From contig NC_045139.1 in the NCBI RefSeq assembly GCF_008831285.2, forward strand, positions 31,347,706 to 31,411,705: 64,000 nucleotides of DNA, read 5' to 3'. The notes under the pieces are model-generated. The model was given only the letters and a program-made list of their open reading frames with translations. It searched no databases and was not told where the DNA came from. The first letter of the stretch is position 1. Each line of letters opens with the position of its first letter. A program made the translations under genes and the position numbers. Below, piece by piece: positions 10,964-24,480 of the stretch. This DNA comes from Nymphaea colorata. Its lineage: Eukaryota; Streptophyta; Magnoliopsida; Nymphaeales; Nymphaeaceae.

Positions 10964-11480
10964 ACTTAAGCTGAATCCAAGTCTAGCCGTGGAGAAGAAT
11001 GTGAGCAAAGTTTGCTTAAATGAATCTCAATAGGTGCAGCCCCCACTAAAATTAGATTCTGAGACGAATGTCGGGCTTTGGGGTCACTGGTCTTGGATCT
11101 GGATCTCTTAAGATCAAACCCATGGTGGGTATGAGTAAATAATGTAGGCCGGATCCAGTTAATAACTGATAAAATGATACGCTCAATGAATTTTCTACCT
11201 TGGAATATGTTTGATTTAGTTTACAATATTGGCATATCTACATAGTTGAGCTGCCAAAATCTCCATATGCACAGCATAAATATTCTTTATGCTCAAACTA
11301 AATCTTGCGTACACTTGTCTTCCTTGAGATCTTTGCTCCGCCACTAGATTTGGTGATGCTTTCTTCACCTTAACTTGCCTCTATGGTCTAGGACTGCTTC
11401 GGCTTCTACGAGCATCAACCCAGGGACTTGGTGTCAGAAGAATCGACATGCAGGCGTCGGACCTTTTTGTTAATGTAAAC

Positions 11481-11599
11481 CAGTGGCAGAGCCGCGTGTG
11501 AGCTACTTGATCTGTTCAGTTATATATGTAAGTGCCTCTCCGGATCTGAAAACATGTGAACGATTGTTACTCTAAAAAAAAATTCTGGCTCTACCGCTA
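11481..11599. mobile_element. Short hAT-type MITE related to family B
   Basis: 119 bp. The left terminus is CAGTGGCAGAGCC and the right terminus, reverse-complemented, is TAGCGGTAGAGCCAG. The flanks ATGTAAAC and ATCCAAAC match at 6 of 8 positions, consistent with an old 8-bp target duplication. Confidence 0.65.
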
Positions 11600-12853
11600 A
11601 TCCAAACTCTTGGAGAAGTTCACCTCCTATAAATTTATTTATAGAGTAATTTTTGTCCGATGAGTGACCGAGCAGTTCCACTTGTTACATACTATTGCGA
11701 TCGAGCTCTCTTTTGCCTTAATTTGCACTTTAAGAGTCGATTTCATTCGTCTCCAGGAAACCTTTGCATGTCTCTGTTACCTTTCATGGGACTTTTTGCT
11801 ACGAAGAAATTTGTCCATCATAATCCACACCCTGGTCTGATCAGATCTTTTTTATGTCAAACTTGGACCCTGATTGAATATTACGATCCGGAAGCAGCCA
11901 TTCCAGACCCGTTGATGCCTTGAAGAGGCTAATTAATTGTGGATCTGTTTGTTGTATTCAAGAAACTCTTTGGAGTGAAAAATTACTCCAAGATTCCTGG
12001 CTCCCTTTTGAATTTTGGAAAAAAAAAAAAAAATTACCTGGCACAATTTCAAATTACTTTAACCCCTAGAAAAATTTTAAAAAATATAGTGGACTCTATG
12101 AAAAATGTTCAGAGAGCCTTTAAATTTAAAAAAAACGTAGCCTTTTAAATGAAGTGGTAAAACATCATGTCATCTAAAGCCTGTAGCAAATCCAAAAACG
12201 AACAAGGGGGTTGGAGCGGGCAAACGGCGATTTGAAAAAATTTGTGTGACAAACATTGGATTTTTAAAAAGCTTTTAAAGGGAAAGCTGGGGTGTATAGT
12301 AGGCCTGGACATCGGGCTGGCTTTAAAATAAAAATATATAGTTTTAAATATAAAATAATAGATAAATATAATTAATTATAATAAAATATATATCATTATA
12401 AAAATAATATTAAACAAAAAACATATAGCTAAATCAAGTTTAATCGGGCCAGCTGGAGCTGGTTCGATAAATTATCAGGCTGGCCCGATATATTTTTTTT
12501 TTTTTTTTTTTTTTTTAAGGCCCAGTGTCCATAGGGTACGATTGCCCAGCCTTAATATTAAGGGCTCCACCAACTTTGGTTTCCACAATAAGGACAACCC
12601 ATAAAAGAAACGAGCCCCAGTTACCACTTTGTAATTTTTCTGCTCATGCAGCCGACACATTTGACTAATTTTTTCTTATTATTTTAATATATCATCCTAT
12701 TTGAAATTAATTTAACAAATCATTAATTTTCCCACACTTTTCTATGTGTGTGACTTGGCTTACTCTTGTCGATGGTTAGATTTACCACAGTATTATATTT
12801 TTCAAGCTTTTATTTGGTAAGTTTTTCATCCAATGTAATTGAAAAGCTGGTCT

Positions 12854-13140
12854 AGTGGCGGAGCCAGACATATTTAGCTGAAAAGCATTATAAATATATA
12901 AAAACTTAGGGTCAACCAATAAATAAATAAAAGAATTTTATTAGATTGTGTAGGCAATTGCCCACACGTATTCACATTAAACTGGTTCCGAGGGTCATAA
13001 TGTGACTGCGTTAGGTCAATGGCTAGCAAATAGCTGGTCACGGGTTCAAGTGACACGGGCAGTCTCTCTTTGTGTTGATGGAGAGGAAATGGTGCACAAG
13101 CATGAAAGCTGACAGGGGAAGGAGGGCCCGTCCACGCCAA
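12854..13140 (+). mobile_element. Fragment of family B hAT MITE (one end only)
   Basis: TAGTGGCGGAGCCAG followed by an ATTTAGCTGA stretch resembles the left end of the element at 26962. Sequence near 12955 (GCCCACAC) also resembles that element's right half. No second terminal repeat was found, so the right border is a guess. Confidence 0.4.
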
Positions 13141-15490
13141 AACTAATTTGGAAGTTTGTTTTGGAAAATCATGAAACTTTTGAAATTTCAGAAAATAAAA
13201 ATATGAAAATAATATTAAAAATAAGTTTTTAACAAAAAAACGTAGGTAAAAAGTTTGAAAATTATTGTTGAAACGTTAAAAGAAACCTTAAAAAATCTAA
13301 AATACATTAAAGACTATCTTTCCTAACAAATAAAATGAAAACCTTACAAAAGAATGTGATAAAAATGTGACAACTTTCGTTTAGTTTTTTCAGGAAACAC
13401 CAACTAAGTCACTTAATCATTGGCCCTCACTCAAAGGGAAAACAAAAAAAAATAAAGGTTTGGCGGAAGAGTCTTGTGACTCTTTGTCTTTTTTCCGAAA
13501 TATGAGAAGATTCTGTCGCGTTAAAAAACTTCCGTGACTTCCTTCCTACGGCCTAAATTGAAGGTTGCGGACATGATTGAACAAACTTTTGGTCTCCATC
13601 ACGGGAAAAAAAAATCCAAGGACAAAACTGACCGTTTGATTGGACCCTCCTCGATCGACTGAAACCGCAAACGCCAGACGGGGAAGTACTGCCCTCTCAC
13701 ATCCGTTGAGAAAAAGATTCGTGTCTCCTTTTTAAGAGGCAAAGACAAGAACGACTCAATTACTGGTTAAGCTTTTCATTTCACAAACAGGAGCATCGAT
13801 CATTTCGAGCCGCAAAAAAATCTGCAAACACAAACTGACAGTGCGTTAATCATATGTACGTTCCATAACGATCCAAGGCGAATCTGAAATTTGAAAGCCA
13901 CTTAATATGGTTAAAACCTCATAGTTATTGATCTCATATCACCTCACCTAGGATCTCATATATAGTATAGATAAATATCTTTATGAAGCCCAATGTGGTA
14001 CATTGTGCAAAATTTGCGGCCTGACTCGGGCTAGTAGACTAGATTATTAATGAATCTTAAGTTGATTTTTTTTACGCATTGCATTATAGTGTTTCATGAA
14101 TCTGTTTCAATCTTTTTCAAGTAGATTTGTTAAATAGTCCTAAAATAAAACACTGTGTTCTCCCATTTTTGAGTTTTTATTTTCCAATGTTTGTTTGATC
14201 ACACAAAATGCCTTGTTTTTGGAATCCTAGAGTTTTATAGGCCATGAATTGGGCTTATATGACTTAAACTTTAGTATACGTTCATGGAACTGTAACAAAT
14301 TGTTTTAATTGTCAAACAACATCTATTCAGAGAACACTAATCAAACAAAAGCTAGGAGTTACACCCAATGTCCCTTATGTGATGCCCGTATACTGTATAG
14401 TCACTTAAGCATGGTTGGTAGTCTAACAGTTGTAACATTCACCTTGTAAATGACAATCTCCTTCCATTTCTTTTATGTGTTTGATAGGCTCATATTTAAG
14501 ACCTGAGGTTGATCTAAAAGTCCTTTTAGATGAGACTCATAGAGTAAAAAAAACAAACATAGGATTCACTACCGAGTGAAGATCGAAACTTGAGATCCGG
14601 CATCCAATTTGAACGAGATCAATCAGATCCATAATAATGTCTGAAACAATTAACAAATGAACTCAGACTTGATATAAAACGGTCTTACCAAACTTAATGA
14701 CCATCTGAAATCAAACTCCACCAAGATCCAAATTTGGTTTTTCCTGTTATGCAATCGAGTTCAACCTCAACTCCAAATCCAGTAAAGCAAAATCCGGAAA
14801 GCAATCGAGCCTCAGAAAGGGAAAAAAAAAAAAAAGAAAAAGTGGAACGAGTACATCCCCCAGAATATAACGACGCGTGTCCTGCGTTTGTCAGGAGAGG
14901 GACATCCACCGGCTGTCCTGACCTGGCCCGGTCCTGTTCTCCCTGCATTTTTCTACCGAACAAGTAGTCCGTCTCGGACAAGTGGTAAGCAAAATAACAT
15001 TTCAATGAAGACAACCATTTTTATACAACAAAAAATTACACGTAGAAAAGAACAAACAGCTTACGTCCAACCAGAGACTACAATAACACTATTCCAACTA
15101 CCACCACCAATAATAATGATAAAAACGAATTTAGCATATTTAATAACAATAATAATAATAATAATAGTCCCTCCCCAAAGAAAGTGGATCTGCAGCAGGA
15201 CGCCACCAAACACATCAACCTTCATCAAACGATCAAAGAGCTCGTCATTCCTTGAAGACCACCACCTAACACCCTTCACTTGAATGAAAGGACAAAGAAC
15301 AAATAAAATCTCGTGTCTGACACCAAACCACGGTCTCACAGAGAAGATTTCCCTGAAAAACTTTTGCTCTTACTGATTTCCTCTTTTTTATAGTTCAGTC
15401 TTAATTTAGACAATTTCTCAAGCAAAATTTTTTTTACACCGAGTCTTTTTTCCTTCCCTTGAAAATCCAGCCTGGGGACCGGATGGGACC

Positions 15491-15548
15491 TCTCCATCTT
15501 TTAGGCGACAAATGGTCCCTCTCCATCTTTTAGGCGACAAATGGTCCC
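15491..15548. repeat. 29-bp perfect tandem duplication
   Basis: The unit TCTCCATCTTTTAGGCGACA plus nine more bases occurs twice without change, followed by the first part of a third copy. No function is evident. Confidence 0.9.
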
Positions 15549-16623
15549 TCTCCACTTGGCTAGATGATACAGACTTGGGCACTGAAAAACTGAACAAAAT
15601 TTCAGGCGCTCTGTCTTTTCTGCGCCTGCCAACAAAAGCTGCTTTCGACACCTGGCTCCTGGACGGGCGTTGAGATGGGACGGAGTCGAGCCACAACATC
15701 CTGAAAATCTTGTCAAAATCTGGCCAATATCCGAAAATTATGGTCAAAAACTACCAAACTCCAACTTGGTGACAGTTTTGGACACAAAAGGAACGCTTTG
15801 TTTGTTTGGATGCTGCACTGCAAACACCGTCCAAGACACACCCCCGTTTAAGACAAGGCGTCAACCTTGTCAATGCATCTCACAATTTCTATATCTCAAA
15901 AGGCTTTGAAAAGGGCGTCTTAGAATTTAATTGTCACCCGCTCAGTCAAGTGTTTGAAACAACATTGGCACCACGTCGCTCGCACAGAGACGCCCCCATA
16001 CGTACACGTGAATTTTCAGCACGCCCCACAGGTGTTTGTCCGGACGTTGCATGTGCGGAATGGCTTTGAAAAAGGCTTGTCAAGATCTAAACGCCACACA
16101 CTGCCCTGCCCACGAGAACTTGGAAGTGGAGTTCTCAAAAAAGTACTCCCTACAAAAGAAGATAACTGTAAAAGCAAAGAGGACAAGCTAAGTGAAATCC
16201 TAAACGGATAATTTTACTGCATTAAGATGCATTAGCTTCACAATATTTTTGAAGGCCAGCATTATATGCCAAACGTTGGAGACATTTTTTGCAAATGGTA
16301 TCAATCAAACACAAAGAAAAACGTCGCCAACTTTGGCAGGCACTCTTTCTATCTACAAATAGCGCAGAATACAATGACCAAGCAACAACAGGGACGAATT
16401 TACATTCACAAGTCCTGCAATTAACATTGACAACGATAAGAAACCTGGCCTGAACTGCTCGAAACCAAGAAAAATAAATAAATATATTATAGCCAGATAA
16501 CAAGAAGAGAGAATCACAGCATCTCTTCGAAAAGTACTCCAACAACAATCACTCCTCGTTACAACAAAAAGGGTTGAACTACCCCGCGTAGAGATGCTTG
16601 GTCGTTTCTCTTCTGTGAATTCT

Positions 16624-18506
16624 TCAGCACACCAAGGACTGGAGGGGAGTAGCGTTTGAGAGATGCGTGAAAGAGGGCCAACGTACAAGGGATCCTGTGA
16701 CCATTAGGTCCAGGTTGCCCAGCTGCTCGAACTCTCCCAAGCCAGTTGTCCGATTTCCCGATGCTCGCGAAGCCAGTGCCACTTCCGCCTCAGTTTTTCC
16801 TGGTTCAACTAGGTCTGCATGAAACGGACATGGTATTCAGAACAAAGGAACTACAAAATGGTTTCTTCGTATAGTAGTAGGACAACAAACTCAAAAGGAT
16901 TAATTGGCCAAAAATTATTAGCGCATACCTCCTTGTGCGGCAGTTGAGTTATCCTGTTCGTCTGGAGTGCAAGGAGCGAAGAATGCAAAGCTCGGCACTG
17001 AAGCTATTGGGGTAGAGCACTCTTCATCACTAGACGCAGAGCTCCTAAACGAAAGGCCAGTAGATGGCGAACAACCCGTTGCATCAGCCAAAAAGGAAGA
17101 AAATGACGTTTCGCAAGTAAACGTAGGGGAGAAGTCCCGCTGAACATCACAACAAACCACGTTGCTGGAGTTCACGATGAAATCACAGTTCATGGGAATC
17201 GATTGCTCAGGCAAAGAGTCTTCGAGTGAGCCAAACTGGCCTTCATCTCCCAAGAGTTTCTCTTCATTTTTAAACCAGCAATGGTCTGAAAATACAGAAT
17301 CACGAGATGACTTAAAGATTGTCCGAAAGAGAAGCAAAATAATTGCTGCTGCAATCTAGAATCATGCTGAACAACATAGTCAAAACGATATTCGAGTTTA
17401 TAACATTTTCACAAAAGAGACATCAACCATAATCAACGTCATCAACTTGACAAAAACAATTTAAGTAGGTTGAGATAAACATGAACTAAAGTGCCAAAGT
17501 AGACAATTCAAAATCATATAGAAGAAAAAATACGAAACACATACCTAAGACCTGTGCTGCAGTAAGTCTGTTTTTCGGATCTCTGCAAAGCATTCTTCTG
17601 ATCAAATCCTTAGCAGAAGCAGATACATGGTCCCAAGGTTCCGATGGAAACCATATGTCTGCTGCCCTTACTTCATCAAAAATCTGTGCCTTGGTAACCC
17701 CATAGAAAGGAGGTTGCCCACTGAGAAGAATGTAAAGAATCACGCCGGCGCTCCAGACATCTGCTGCTTCATTATAGCCCCCAGCAAGGACTTCTGGAGC
17801 AATATAATATGGACTGCCAACTATACCATACAGAGCTTGTCCTGTTGGAGAGAAGCACGTAGCACTTAGTATCAAAATATACCAGACAGTAGACAAACAC
17901 AGAGAATTAACTGCAAAAAGTAATACCTGGTCTGATGTAGGACGCAAGGCCAAAGTCTGCCAATTTTATGGGCGATGGCTTGGAATTAGTTGCCAGTAGA
18001 ATGTTTTCTGGCTTCAGGTCCCTATGCACCACACCCTTATCATGGCAGAACTTTAAAACTTCCATCAATTGCTTAAACATAACTACAGCCTCTGCTTCTG
18101 ACAGCAGCTTGTGGTTCTCCAAAAGCTGGTAAAGCTCACCACCTTCACAAAGCTCCATTACCAGATGCACATAATCCTCCTCCTCAAAGACTGCTTTCAG
18201 GTCCACAACATTCGGGTGGCCTGATAATTGAGCCATGATCTCGATCTCCAGTTTGACACTACGCACATCCTCTGGTGTGACCAATAGATCCTTTGAAATG
18301 GACTTACAGGCCAAGGTCTCTCCTGTCAGCTTGTCGTAACAGTACCTAATCACACCAAACTGGCCCGATCCCAGCCGTTCTTCAAGCACATATCTGTCTT
18401 CCAGATTACTGATCTGTGTTGCGTCTAGAATGGCCTCTGTAAGGAAACGGACTTTGTAACAGATAGACGAACATGGTGAAGGCTGGTTGCCTTTCCCAAT
18501 CGCCAT
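16624..18506 (-). CDS. PEPKR1: PEPKR1-like Ser/Thr protein kinase (CDPK/SnRK superfamily, no EF-hands)
   Basis: Four coding exons join in frame: 18506-17927, 17841-17545, 17285-16929 and 16814-16624 (stop TGA at 16626-16624), giving about 474 residues. All internal introns are GT-AG and phase 1. The kinase domain has the Gly-rich loop GSGQFG (46-51), Lys in LACKS (68), HRD (161-163), DFG (184-186) and APE (208-210), then LSGQPPFYG and [17 protein letters not shown]. There are no EF-hands. The Ser-rich tail ends [16 protein letters not shown]..., typical of PEP-carboxylase-kinase-related kinase 1 as I remember it. The start is uncertain: the ATG at 18506 is the only in-frame upstream ATG, but a good acceptor (TTTCCTTACAG, exon from 18436) suggests an alternative N-terminus from an upstream exon. 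The symbol rests on remembered similarity. Confidence 0.87.
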
Positions 18507-20165
18507 TACAAAGCAATAGGTCCAGCCAAACAAGAACTGGATCTAACCCAGTGACTGGGAAAGATGGATATATTACTGACCAGATGAACAAGTCAGCTAC
18601 TACTGCAAAAGAGCATTTGAATTCGATCAGGACAATCCGAACAATTAGATCGGAGACTTGCAAAAGGAACCACATGCTTCCCAAGCATATTTTCTCTTAC
18701 CAATATATTAGAGTAGAAAAAGGCTCCTGCATCTTTGACCTCAAGAACATGATACTGCAAGCCGGTGCTTGCAGATACAGAGCATGAGCCTTTACCGAGT
18801 CGATTGGGTGATATCTAAATCTCAGCGGTTTCACAGTGCCAAGAAGAGTCACATCAGATGAGGTTCTCAATCCTGGCCACAAAGTTAAACCGCAATAATT
18901 TGAGGGTGAATCCTGCTACAAGTTCTTTCTTTTTAGTTTTACAGAAGATAGCCAAAGCAACATGGTACTTTTTTCAATCTTTTGTACTCTCATTGTTGAA
19001 TGCTCGAGCTGAGATTCAACCGTGAGCCACTTGATTACCAACATACAACTTTTACAGATCCAGCTACGAAATTATACCCAAGGCAAGATAACACGTAGCA
19101 AGACATGCGCTTCACGGTAATATGATTGTTGAAAAGCAAAACCAAAGACATCGACAACATTCACTCACAGCTTTTATCACATAATATGATTGGCGGAGAA
19201 AAAAGAAAGCCAATTAAAAGAAACCCAGAGTACAAAAAAAGGGGGAGAAAAAGAAAAGATGGCCCAGAATCACCCAAATCTTCCTCATGTGCATAATTTT
19301 GTTAGGCTACGACCAACATTCAAAAAAAAAAATGCTTACAAGCGATCGCTAATTCAACAAAGAAAAGATCTGAGCTTTAAGTAGGAAGAGGAAATCGACG
19401 CAGCATCACAGAGCAACTAGAAATCCAGACACCTATTTTTTCGGAAAGATCAGACACTTGTTATGCTCAGGGATTCAACAGGATACGGAAATCCGAAAAA
19501 TCCTCGCTTTTGAACAGAACATTTCAAATAACATAAAAATAACCAAAGACAAACTCAAACTTACGGGTTAGTACTTGAAACTCATGAAGAAAAACGAAGA
19601 GCTACCACGATCTTCAGAGAATCATCGGCGACACTCAAAAAAGACCCAAATTTAGTGAGTTGACCCCCAAATAAGATCTAGAGGAAGCGCAAAACATAAA
19701 AAATAGACTCCTTCTGAACTCTAAGACTTGAGGAACCAAGGACGTCTGGAAGAAAAACAAGTCGCCGACAAAATTCACCTAAATTACAGGTCAAATGTCC
19801 TCAGCAGGACCCCAAAAACCACCCACATTTCTCCTTATCCTCCTTCTTCTTCGGAATGCCGCCATAAAACAATCTCAAATCCTCCCAAAACACCAAACCC
19901 AGCAAAATTTCTTCATACCAACTTCAGAAACGCGAGACATAGCCTCCCAGGAAACGAAGGCAAAGAACAAAAGAAAACCAAAACGAAAGAAACCAACAAG
20001 GAAAAGAACAGAAAAGAAAGGAAAGGAAAGAAAGAAAAAAGAAAAGAAAAATACCTCTAAGAAAGAGGAAGAGAACCCTCTGAAGCTCCTCTTCGAAATC
20101 CTTATAGATCTTTAGGAAGGGGAAAGAAGGTTAGCATGGACGCCCGGTGCTGCTTTTATAGCCGG
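18507..20165 (-). promoter_or_regulatory. Probable 5' leader exon, leader intron and TATA box of the PEPKR1-like gene
   Basis: On the minus strand GGCTATAAAAGCAG (about 20163-20150) is a strong TATA box. About 30 bp downstream begins a CT-rich leader ending at a donor-like AGAG|GTATTTTT near 20054. A long intron would then lead to the first coding exon. The leader carries one very short upstream frame. No further coding exon is clear in the interval, which is A-rich on the + strand (19190-20060). Confidence 0.55.
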
Positions 20166-22140
20166 AAATTCGACATTTTTTGATTTTTTTTAATCGCCTG
20201 AAATTGCTTATTTAACAATACTTTATTGATTGTTAGTTGGTGGGGTACATTTAATAATGCCAAAATGGGCCGAGTCCGCGGACGTGAAATCCAGATACCA
20301 ATCGGATTTAATTGGAAGTGTGTTCTTTTGTTTGCAGTCCGAAATATCGGGAACATAACCTCAACCAAAATAACGAGTTAAATTGCAATCTTCTAGATCT
20401 CATCCTTTTTCCCATTTGACCTGCAGTTTGTCTAATAGGGAAACATAACATAGTTACATCGATTTATCAATGTGCATAAATAAGCTATTGATGTATAGAT
20501 TGACGCTTATGTTTGTATTTCTTAAGGCTGATTAAAAAAAATCAAATTTGCAGGATTGAAGGAACACGTGTTTAACTCTTAATGAAGTATTTTTCTATTT
20601 TTCAGTGCATTTATTCGCTATTCAAAAGGCCTTCATTCAAATGCACTGTCTTATTTTTTTTAATGGCTTAAACATGTTTCGCTTAGAAACTTGGCATATT
20701 CATTTAGTTCACCTTTTAGTTAGTTTTTATTTTATCCTAATGTGGGAAACGAATTTAACGTTAAAATGCACCTTTAAAATCACTTTAAATATTGATGTGC
20801 ATTATTTGTCGGCAAAAGGAGAAGCGAATATTCCAAGCAAGAGCAGCTGTCGGTTTCTAGTGAAATGCCCTTTCAGACCCTCGGCCGAGGAGAGCCTTTT
20901 GTTAAATCTGCAAGTCAAGGGGTAGAAACGTCCATCTGTGGCTTACAAACCCTTGACCGTCCCTTTTCCTTGACTTTCAGTGGACGTTTGACGGGCGCCG
21001 TGAAGTGCTGGACGGTCGGCGTCCAGTTGTATGGAGCTTCCGTACAAAACCTGCCAACCACAATTACCAAAACGGGCTTCAGCGGTGACAGGGAGAGGAC
21101 CATTATGGGATATTGAGAAAAGATAAGGCGAAATAGGGAAAACGCCTTTGGCGTGAGAATTGAGGAAGCATGCGCTGTGTTGTTGAAGTCATCCACGGCG
21201 TCATCCCTTTCGTTGAGGCCAAACAATTCATCTAAGGTTCAACTATTTCGCTTTATTTTGAGAAATGACCTAATTTTTCTTTGAAATTACTTTTGACGGT
21301 GCAAGTTTATTCACGGTAGTTTTCACGTCATTATGTGGACAATAAACTAATGAATGACTTCATTTGAACGTGTGGCAGTGGACAAAGAATGAGATTGCGT
21401 GGAATTTTATAAATTTTAGAATGTTAAATACATGATGTTACATGTTTAAATAATCGAATCAATTGACAATTCCCGCGAGACTAAAGCCATCCTCTTTCTT
21501 TTGGTTTGTAGGGTTGAGGGTTGCTTCGAGATATTGACGAACCTCGGGTATATCATTCAATTTGAGTGTCTCGTATGTTTAAGTAGTGCTCGCTTTCCAA
21601 CTCAACCATCTATGTCATGCGCTTCTAGACTCATTAAAATTATAATATCTGTCAAGAATTGTTTTTTTATTTTTCTTTTACTTGACATGAAGAGAAAGTG
21701 AAAGAATATCGTGCCGTCATTTGCTTGGCATTGAAGTGTACGGCAAAATCCAAAACTGCGAGTCTCTCCCATGAAACAGCTTTACAAATAGGGCCCTAAC
21801 TGAAAAGCTTCCTTTTGCTTAACGCATCAGCTTGCCCCAGTTTTGACGGTAAAGCGCCTTTTGAGTGAAATTAATTTAATTACATTTTAGTAAGCTCACC
21901 GACCATGCTTTTCTAAAACACGGCTGCCAACTCTGAATGATTTCATTCATGGCTCGCTTTTTTTGCTATTAGCCGTCAAGAAAGGAAGGATGAAGATGTT
22001 TTTGGGGAAATCTAATTACAATATTTTTATAAAACCTATACAATTTTTTTATTTACTTAAAATTCAAAAGGATCACTTTTAAAATTCAAAAGTTGGTGAA
22101 AGTTTGTTCCTGGAACAATGAGAAAAGGGAACAGTATGTG

Positions 22141-22413
22141 TTAATAATTTGGATTTGGAGGTGTGAATAGGCAAATGAAAGCGAAAGTAAAAAAGTAAAA
22201 AAAGGTGGGTCGGACTCGGGCGGGGCGGTGATGCGTTCGATGGTTTTTAGTTTGACGGCTTTCGGCTTGTGTTTGGGGACGGCGGGGGACAGGGGCGGCG
22301 GTGGGAAGCTTCCCGGCGAAGGTGGATACATCGGGAGAGAGAGATGTGGGCGGTGGTCTCGAACGGAGACGGTAAAAACCCGACGGAGCCGCCGTTCCAC
22401 CAAGCAAAACCAT
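22141..22413 (-). CDS. Doubtful 90-codon frame in a GC-rich island
   Basis: From about 22200 to 22480 the sequence is clearly GC-richer than its surroundings and open in several frames on both strands. The minus-strand ATG frame (Pro/Arg/Thr-rich) and an overlapping frame with a PPSPGSFPPPPLSP stretch look like low-complexity coding or leader sequence. No domain is recognised. It may be a relic first exon or promoter rather than a gene. Confidence 0.15.
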   Translation of the reverse strand: MVLLGGTAAPSGFYRLRSRPPPTSLSPDVSTFAGKLPTAAPVPRRPQTQAESRQTKNHRTHHRPARVRPTFFYFFTFAFICLFTPPNPNY

Positions 22414-23977
22414 CCTCTATCCGCGCGTCTGTTCGGACCGAGCGAGAGCACGTCCCGAACAAGCGTTGGTATTAGACTGAAAGGTTTTTAATGTGACCGA
22501 TCGGTCACCGCAGCAACGTGATATTCATCAAACACCATAAAATTATTTTTTAGTGTCCAAAGGCAGAAACAAACTTACAAAGTCTGATCTTTATGTCCAA
22601 AAAAAAAAAAAAAAGTTTTTATGTTGATTTTCATAGTTTTGGACGCAAACAACACAGCTGTGCGGTTAGTTTTTTTAAGAAAATAAGACAAAATATTGTA
22701 TAATTATGTTTCATGTTTTTTTCTTTACATACATAGCTGGTTGAGTTAATAGTTTTTTAAAATAGCTGGACGGCTTAAGAAGCAGGGCAGGCAGGATCTA
22801 ACTCTCCTAGGTGTCAAGCTTCTGACGGCCAGTTGTCCCTCCCCGTAGCTCTGTCATGTTCCTTCTCCTTTTCATGTCCTTTTTCTTTGTCATGGCAGCT
22901 AAATAATCCATCCGGCCAGACGGACAATTAGCTACCGACAATTAACGAGTAATTTTCATCATTTAATATTAGTTTATACATCATTTTCATTGTTTTTCTC
23001 TCAACTATTGATCTATTCAAATGATTAGACTACTTTAAATCATCATAAATCATTATTATATAGATATATATAATGCACTAGCAAGATTTTAAAACCTAAT
23101 TTGCATATTTGATTTGTCTAATTTTTGGATTCTATTCAACTTCATAACTCGTAAAACATGATCTAACGTTCAAATACGTGCGATTCATTCTTGGTAGACA
23201 AATTATCCTTTTCTATGTCGAGACTGAGTTGTTACAACATCCAAACTAAATTTCTCACCTAATTAGAGAGAGAGAGAGAGAGAGAGAGATGCATGTTTTT
23301 GTCGTGGATATTATACATTATGACCATTTCACTTATTCTATCTAAGTCTTAATTTGAATTTACAAACTCAAATGTACGAGCAAACTTAAATAATTCTAGA
23401 AACCAACACAAATCAAATTTTAGAAATTTTTTAACCCAAAAGAAGCCTTATTTTGCTGGGTCCATGAAGTTTATGCAATTAATTAGAGAATAATAGAAAA
23501 AGAGAAGGCACGTGGAGGAATTGTGCGGTAGGGAAGGAGGGTAGATTCGTCTTTACGGTGCGGTTCGATAAGATCGGTGACTCATCGCCTGCATGGACGG
23601 CTTTGACTCTTCTCCTTTCTTCCTCCGTCCGCAATTAGCGCCCCCGCACATCCCCGCCCTTCATCAATGCTTTTTCCTCTAAAGCGTTTCTTATTCTACT
23701 TAGATTTAATTGGACGGGGGCAGAAGCTTTCGCTGTAAGGAGCGTTCTTTGCTAATCAATAGAATATTAACAGCTTTAATTGCGAAATAGATGTTGATAC
23801 AGACGGCCCTGGCGCAAAGCAATTAGCATACTTATCCTTGCATCATTTGTGGGTCTCAATCATATTTTAGTTAAATCTCAATCTGTTTCTGCCTTTCTTT
23901 TGTTTATTCTCTTTTAGTTGGTTCCGACTTTGGTTAATGCAATAGAAACGCTTCTCTTTTTGTTCCTGCTTTTTGGA

Positions 23978-24480
23978 CTGTTTGGTGCGTTTGTTGGTAG
24001 GACGATAAGTACGTCGAATTTAGTGCTTTTCTGTTTTTTTATGTATTTTTTAAATAGCTAGAAACTTTTCATGAGGGGAGAGTCAAATTAACGGTTTGGT
24101 ATGTTTATGTTGATTACCCCTAACACGATAATTAAGTCAAATTTTAGTACTTTTATATCTTTTATATACTTTTTAAGCAAGGACAGAGCTATAAATTTTT
24201 CATGAGAATGGCCAAACTAACGGTTTGGTGCGTTTATGTTGTTTACCTGTGTAACACAACAAGTACGTCGAATTTAATGCTTTTATGCATTTTATGTACC
24301 TTTTAGGCAAGGGCGGAGTTAGAAATTTTTCATGATAATGGTCAAACTAACGGTTTGGTGCGTTTATTTTGATTACCCATAACATGACAAGTACTTAGAA
24401 TTTAGTGCTTTTATAACTTTTATGTACTTATAAGGGTCAAATTAAAGTTCCTAAAGTTTGACACGGTCTAAAATACCGTT
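23978..24480 (+). repeat. Minisatellite of about 130 bp seeded on a MITE end
   Basis: The phrase (C)GGTTTGGTGCGTTTATGTTG recurs at 23978, 24092, 24221 and 24351 (steps 114, 129, 130). The units also share CGAATTTAGTGCTTTTAT. Three of them end with a degenerate family A MITE terminus (GGGCGGAGYTAGAAATTTTTC). Confidence 0.85.

Larger units (their letters stand above)
10964..16220. other. Intergenic stretch between SET gene and PEPKR1-like gene
   Basis: No convincing exon is seen. Open frames near 11660-11923, 14694-15014 and 15670-16211 are short, overlap on both strands and show no family motif. The stretch contains MITE copies (11481, 12855), a T24 run (12493-12516), an (AAT)n run near 15148-15168 and a 29-bp direct duplication at 15491-15548. 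Confidence 0.6.

Noticed and set aside
12980-13075. Possible tRNA-derived SINE (GTTAGGTCAATGGCTAGC ... GGGTTCAAGTG)
   Set aside because: Only a weak B-box-like stretch is present. The A-box, spacing, poly(A) tail and target duplication are not convincing.
14694-15339. Overlapping frames on both strands near 15 kb
   Set aside because: Low-complexity Lys/Ile/Gly runs, microsatellite content and no family motif.
18697-18882. Minus-strand frame upstream of the PEPKR1-like gene as its first coding exon
   Set aside because: Joining its donor (TTG|GTAAGAG) to the acceptor before 18436 puts a stop in the joined frame.
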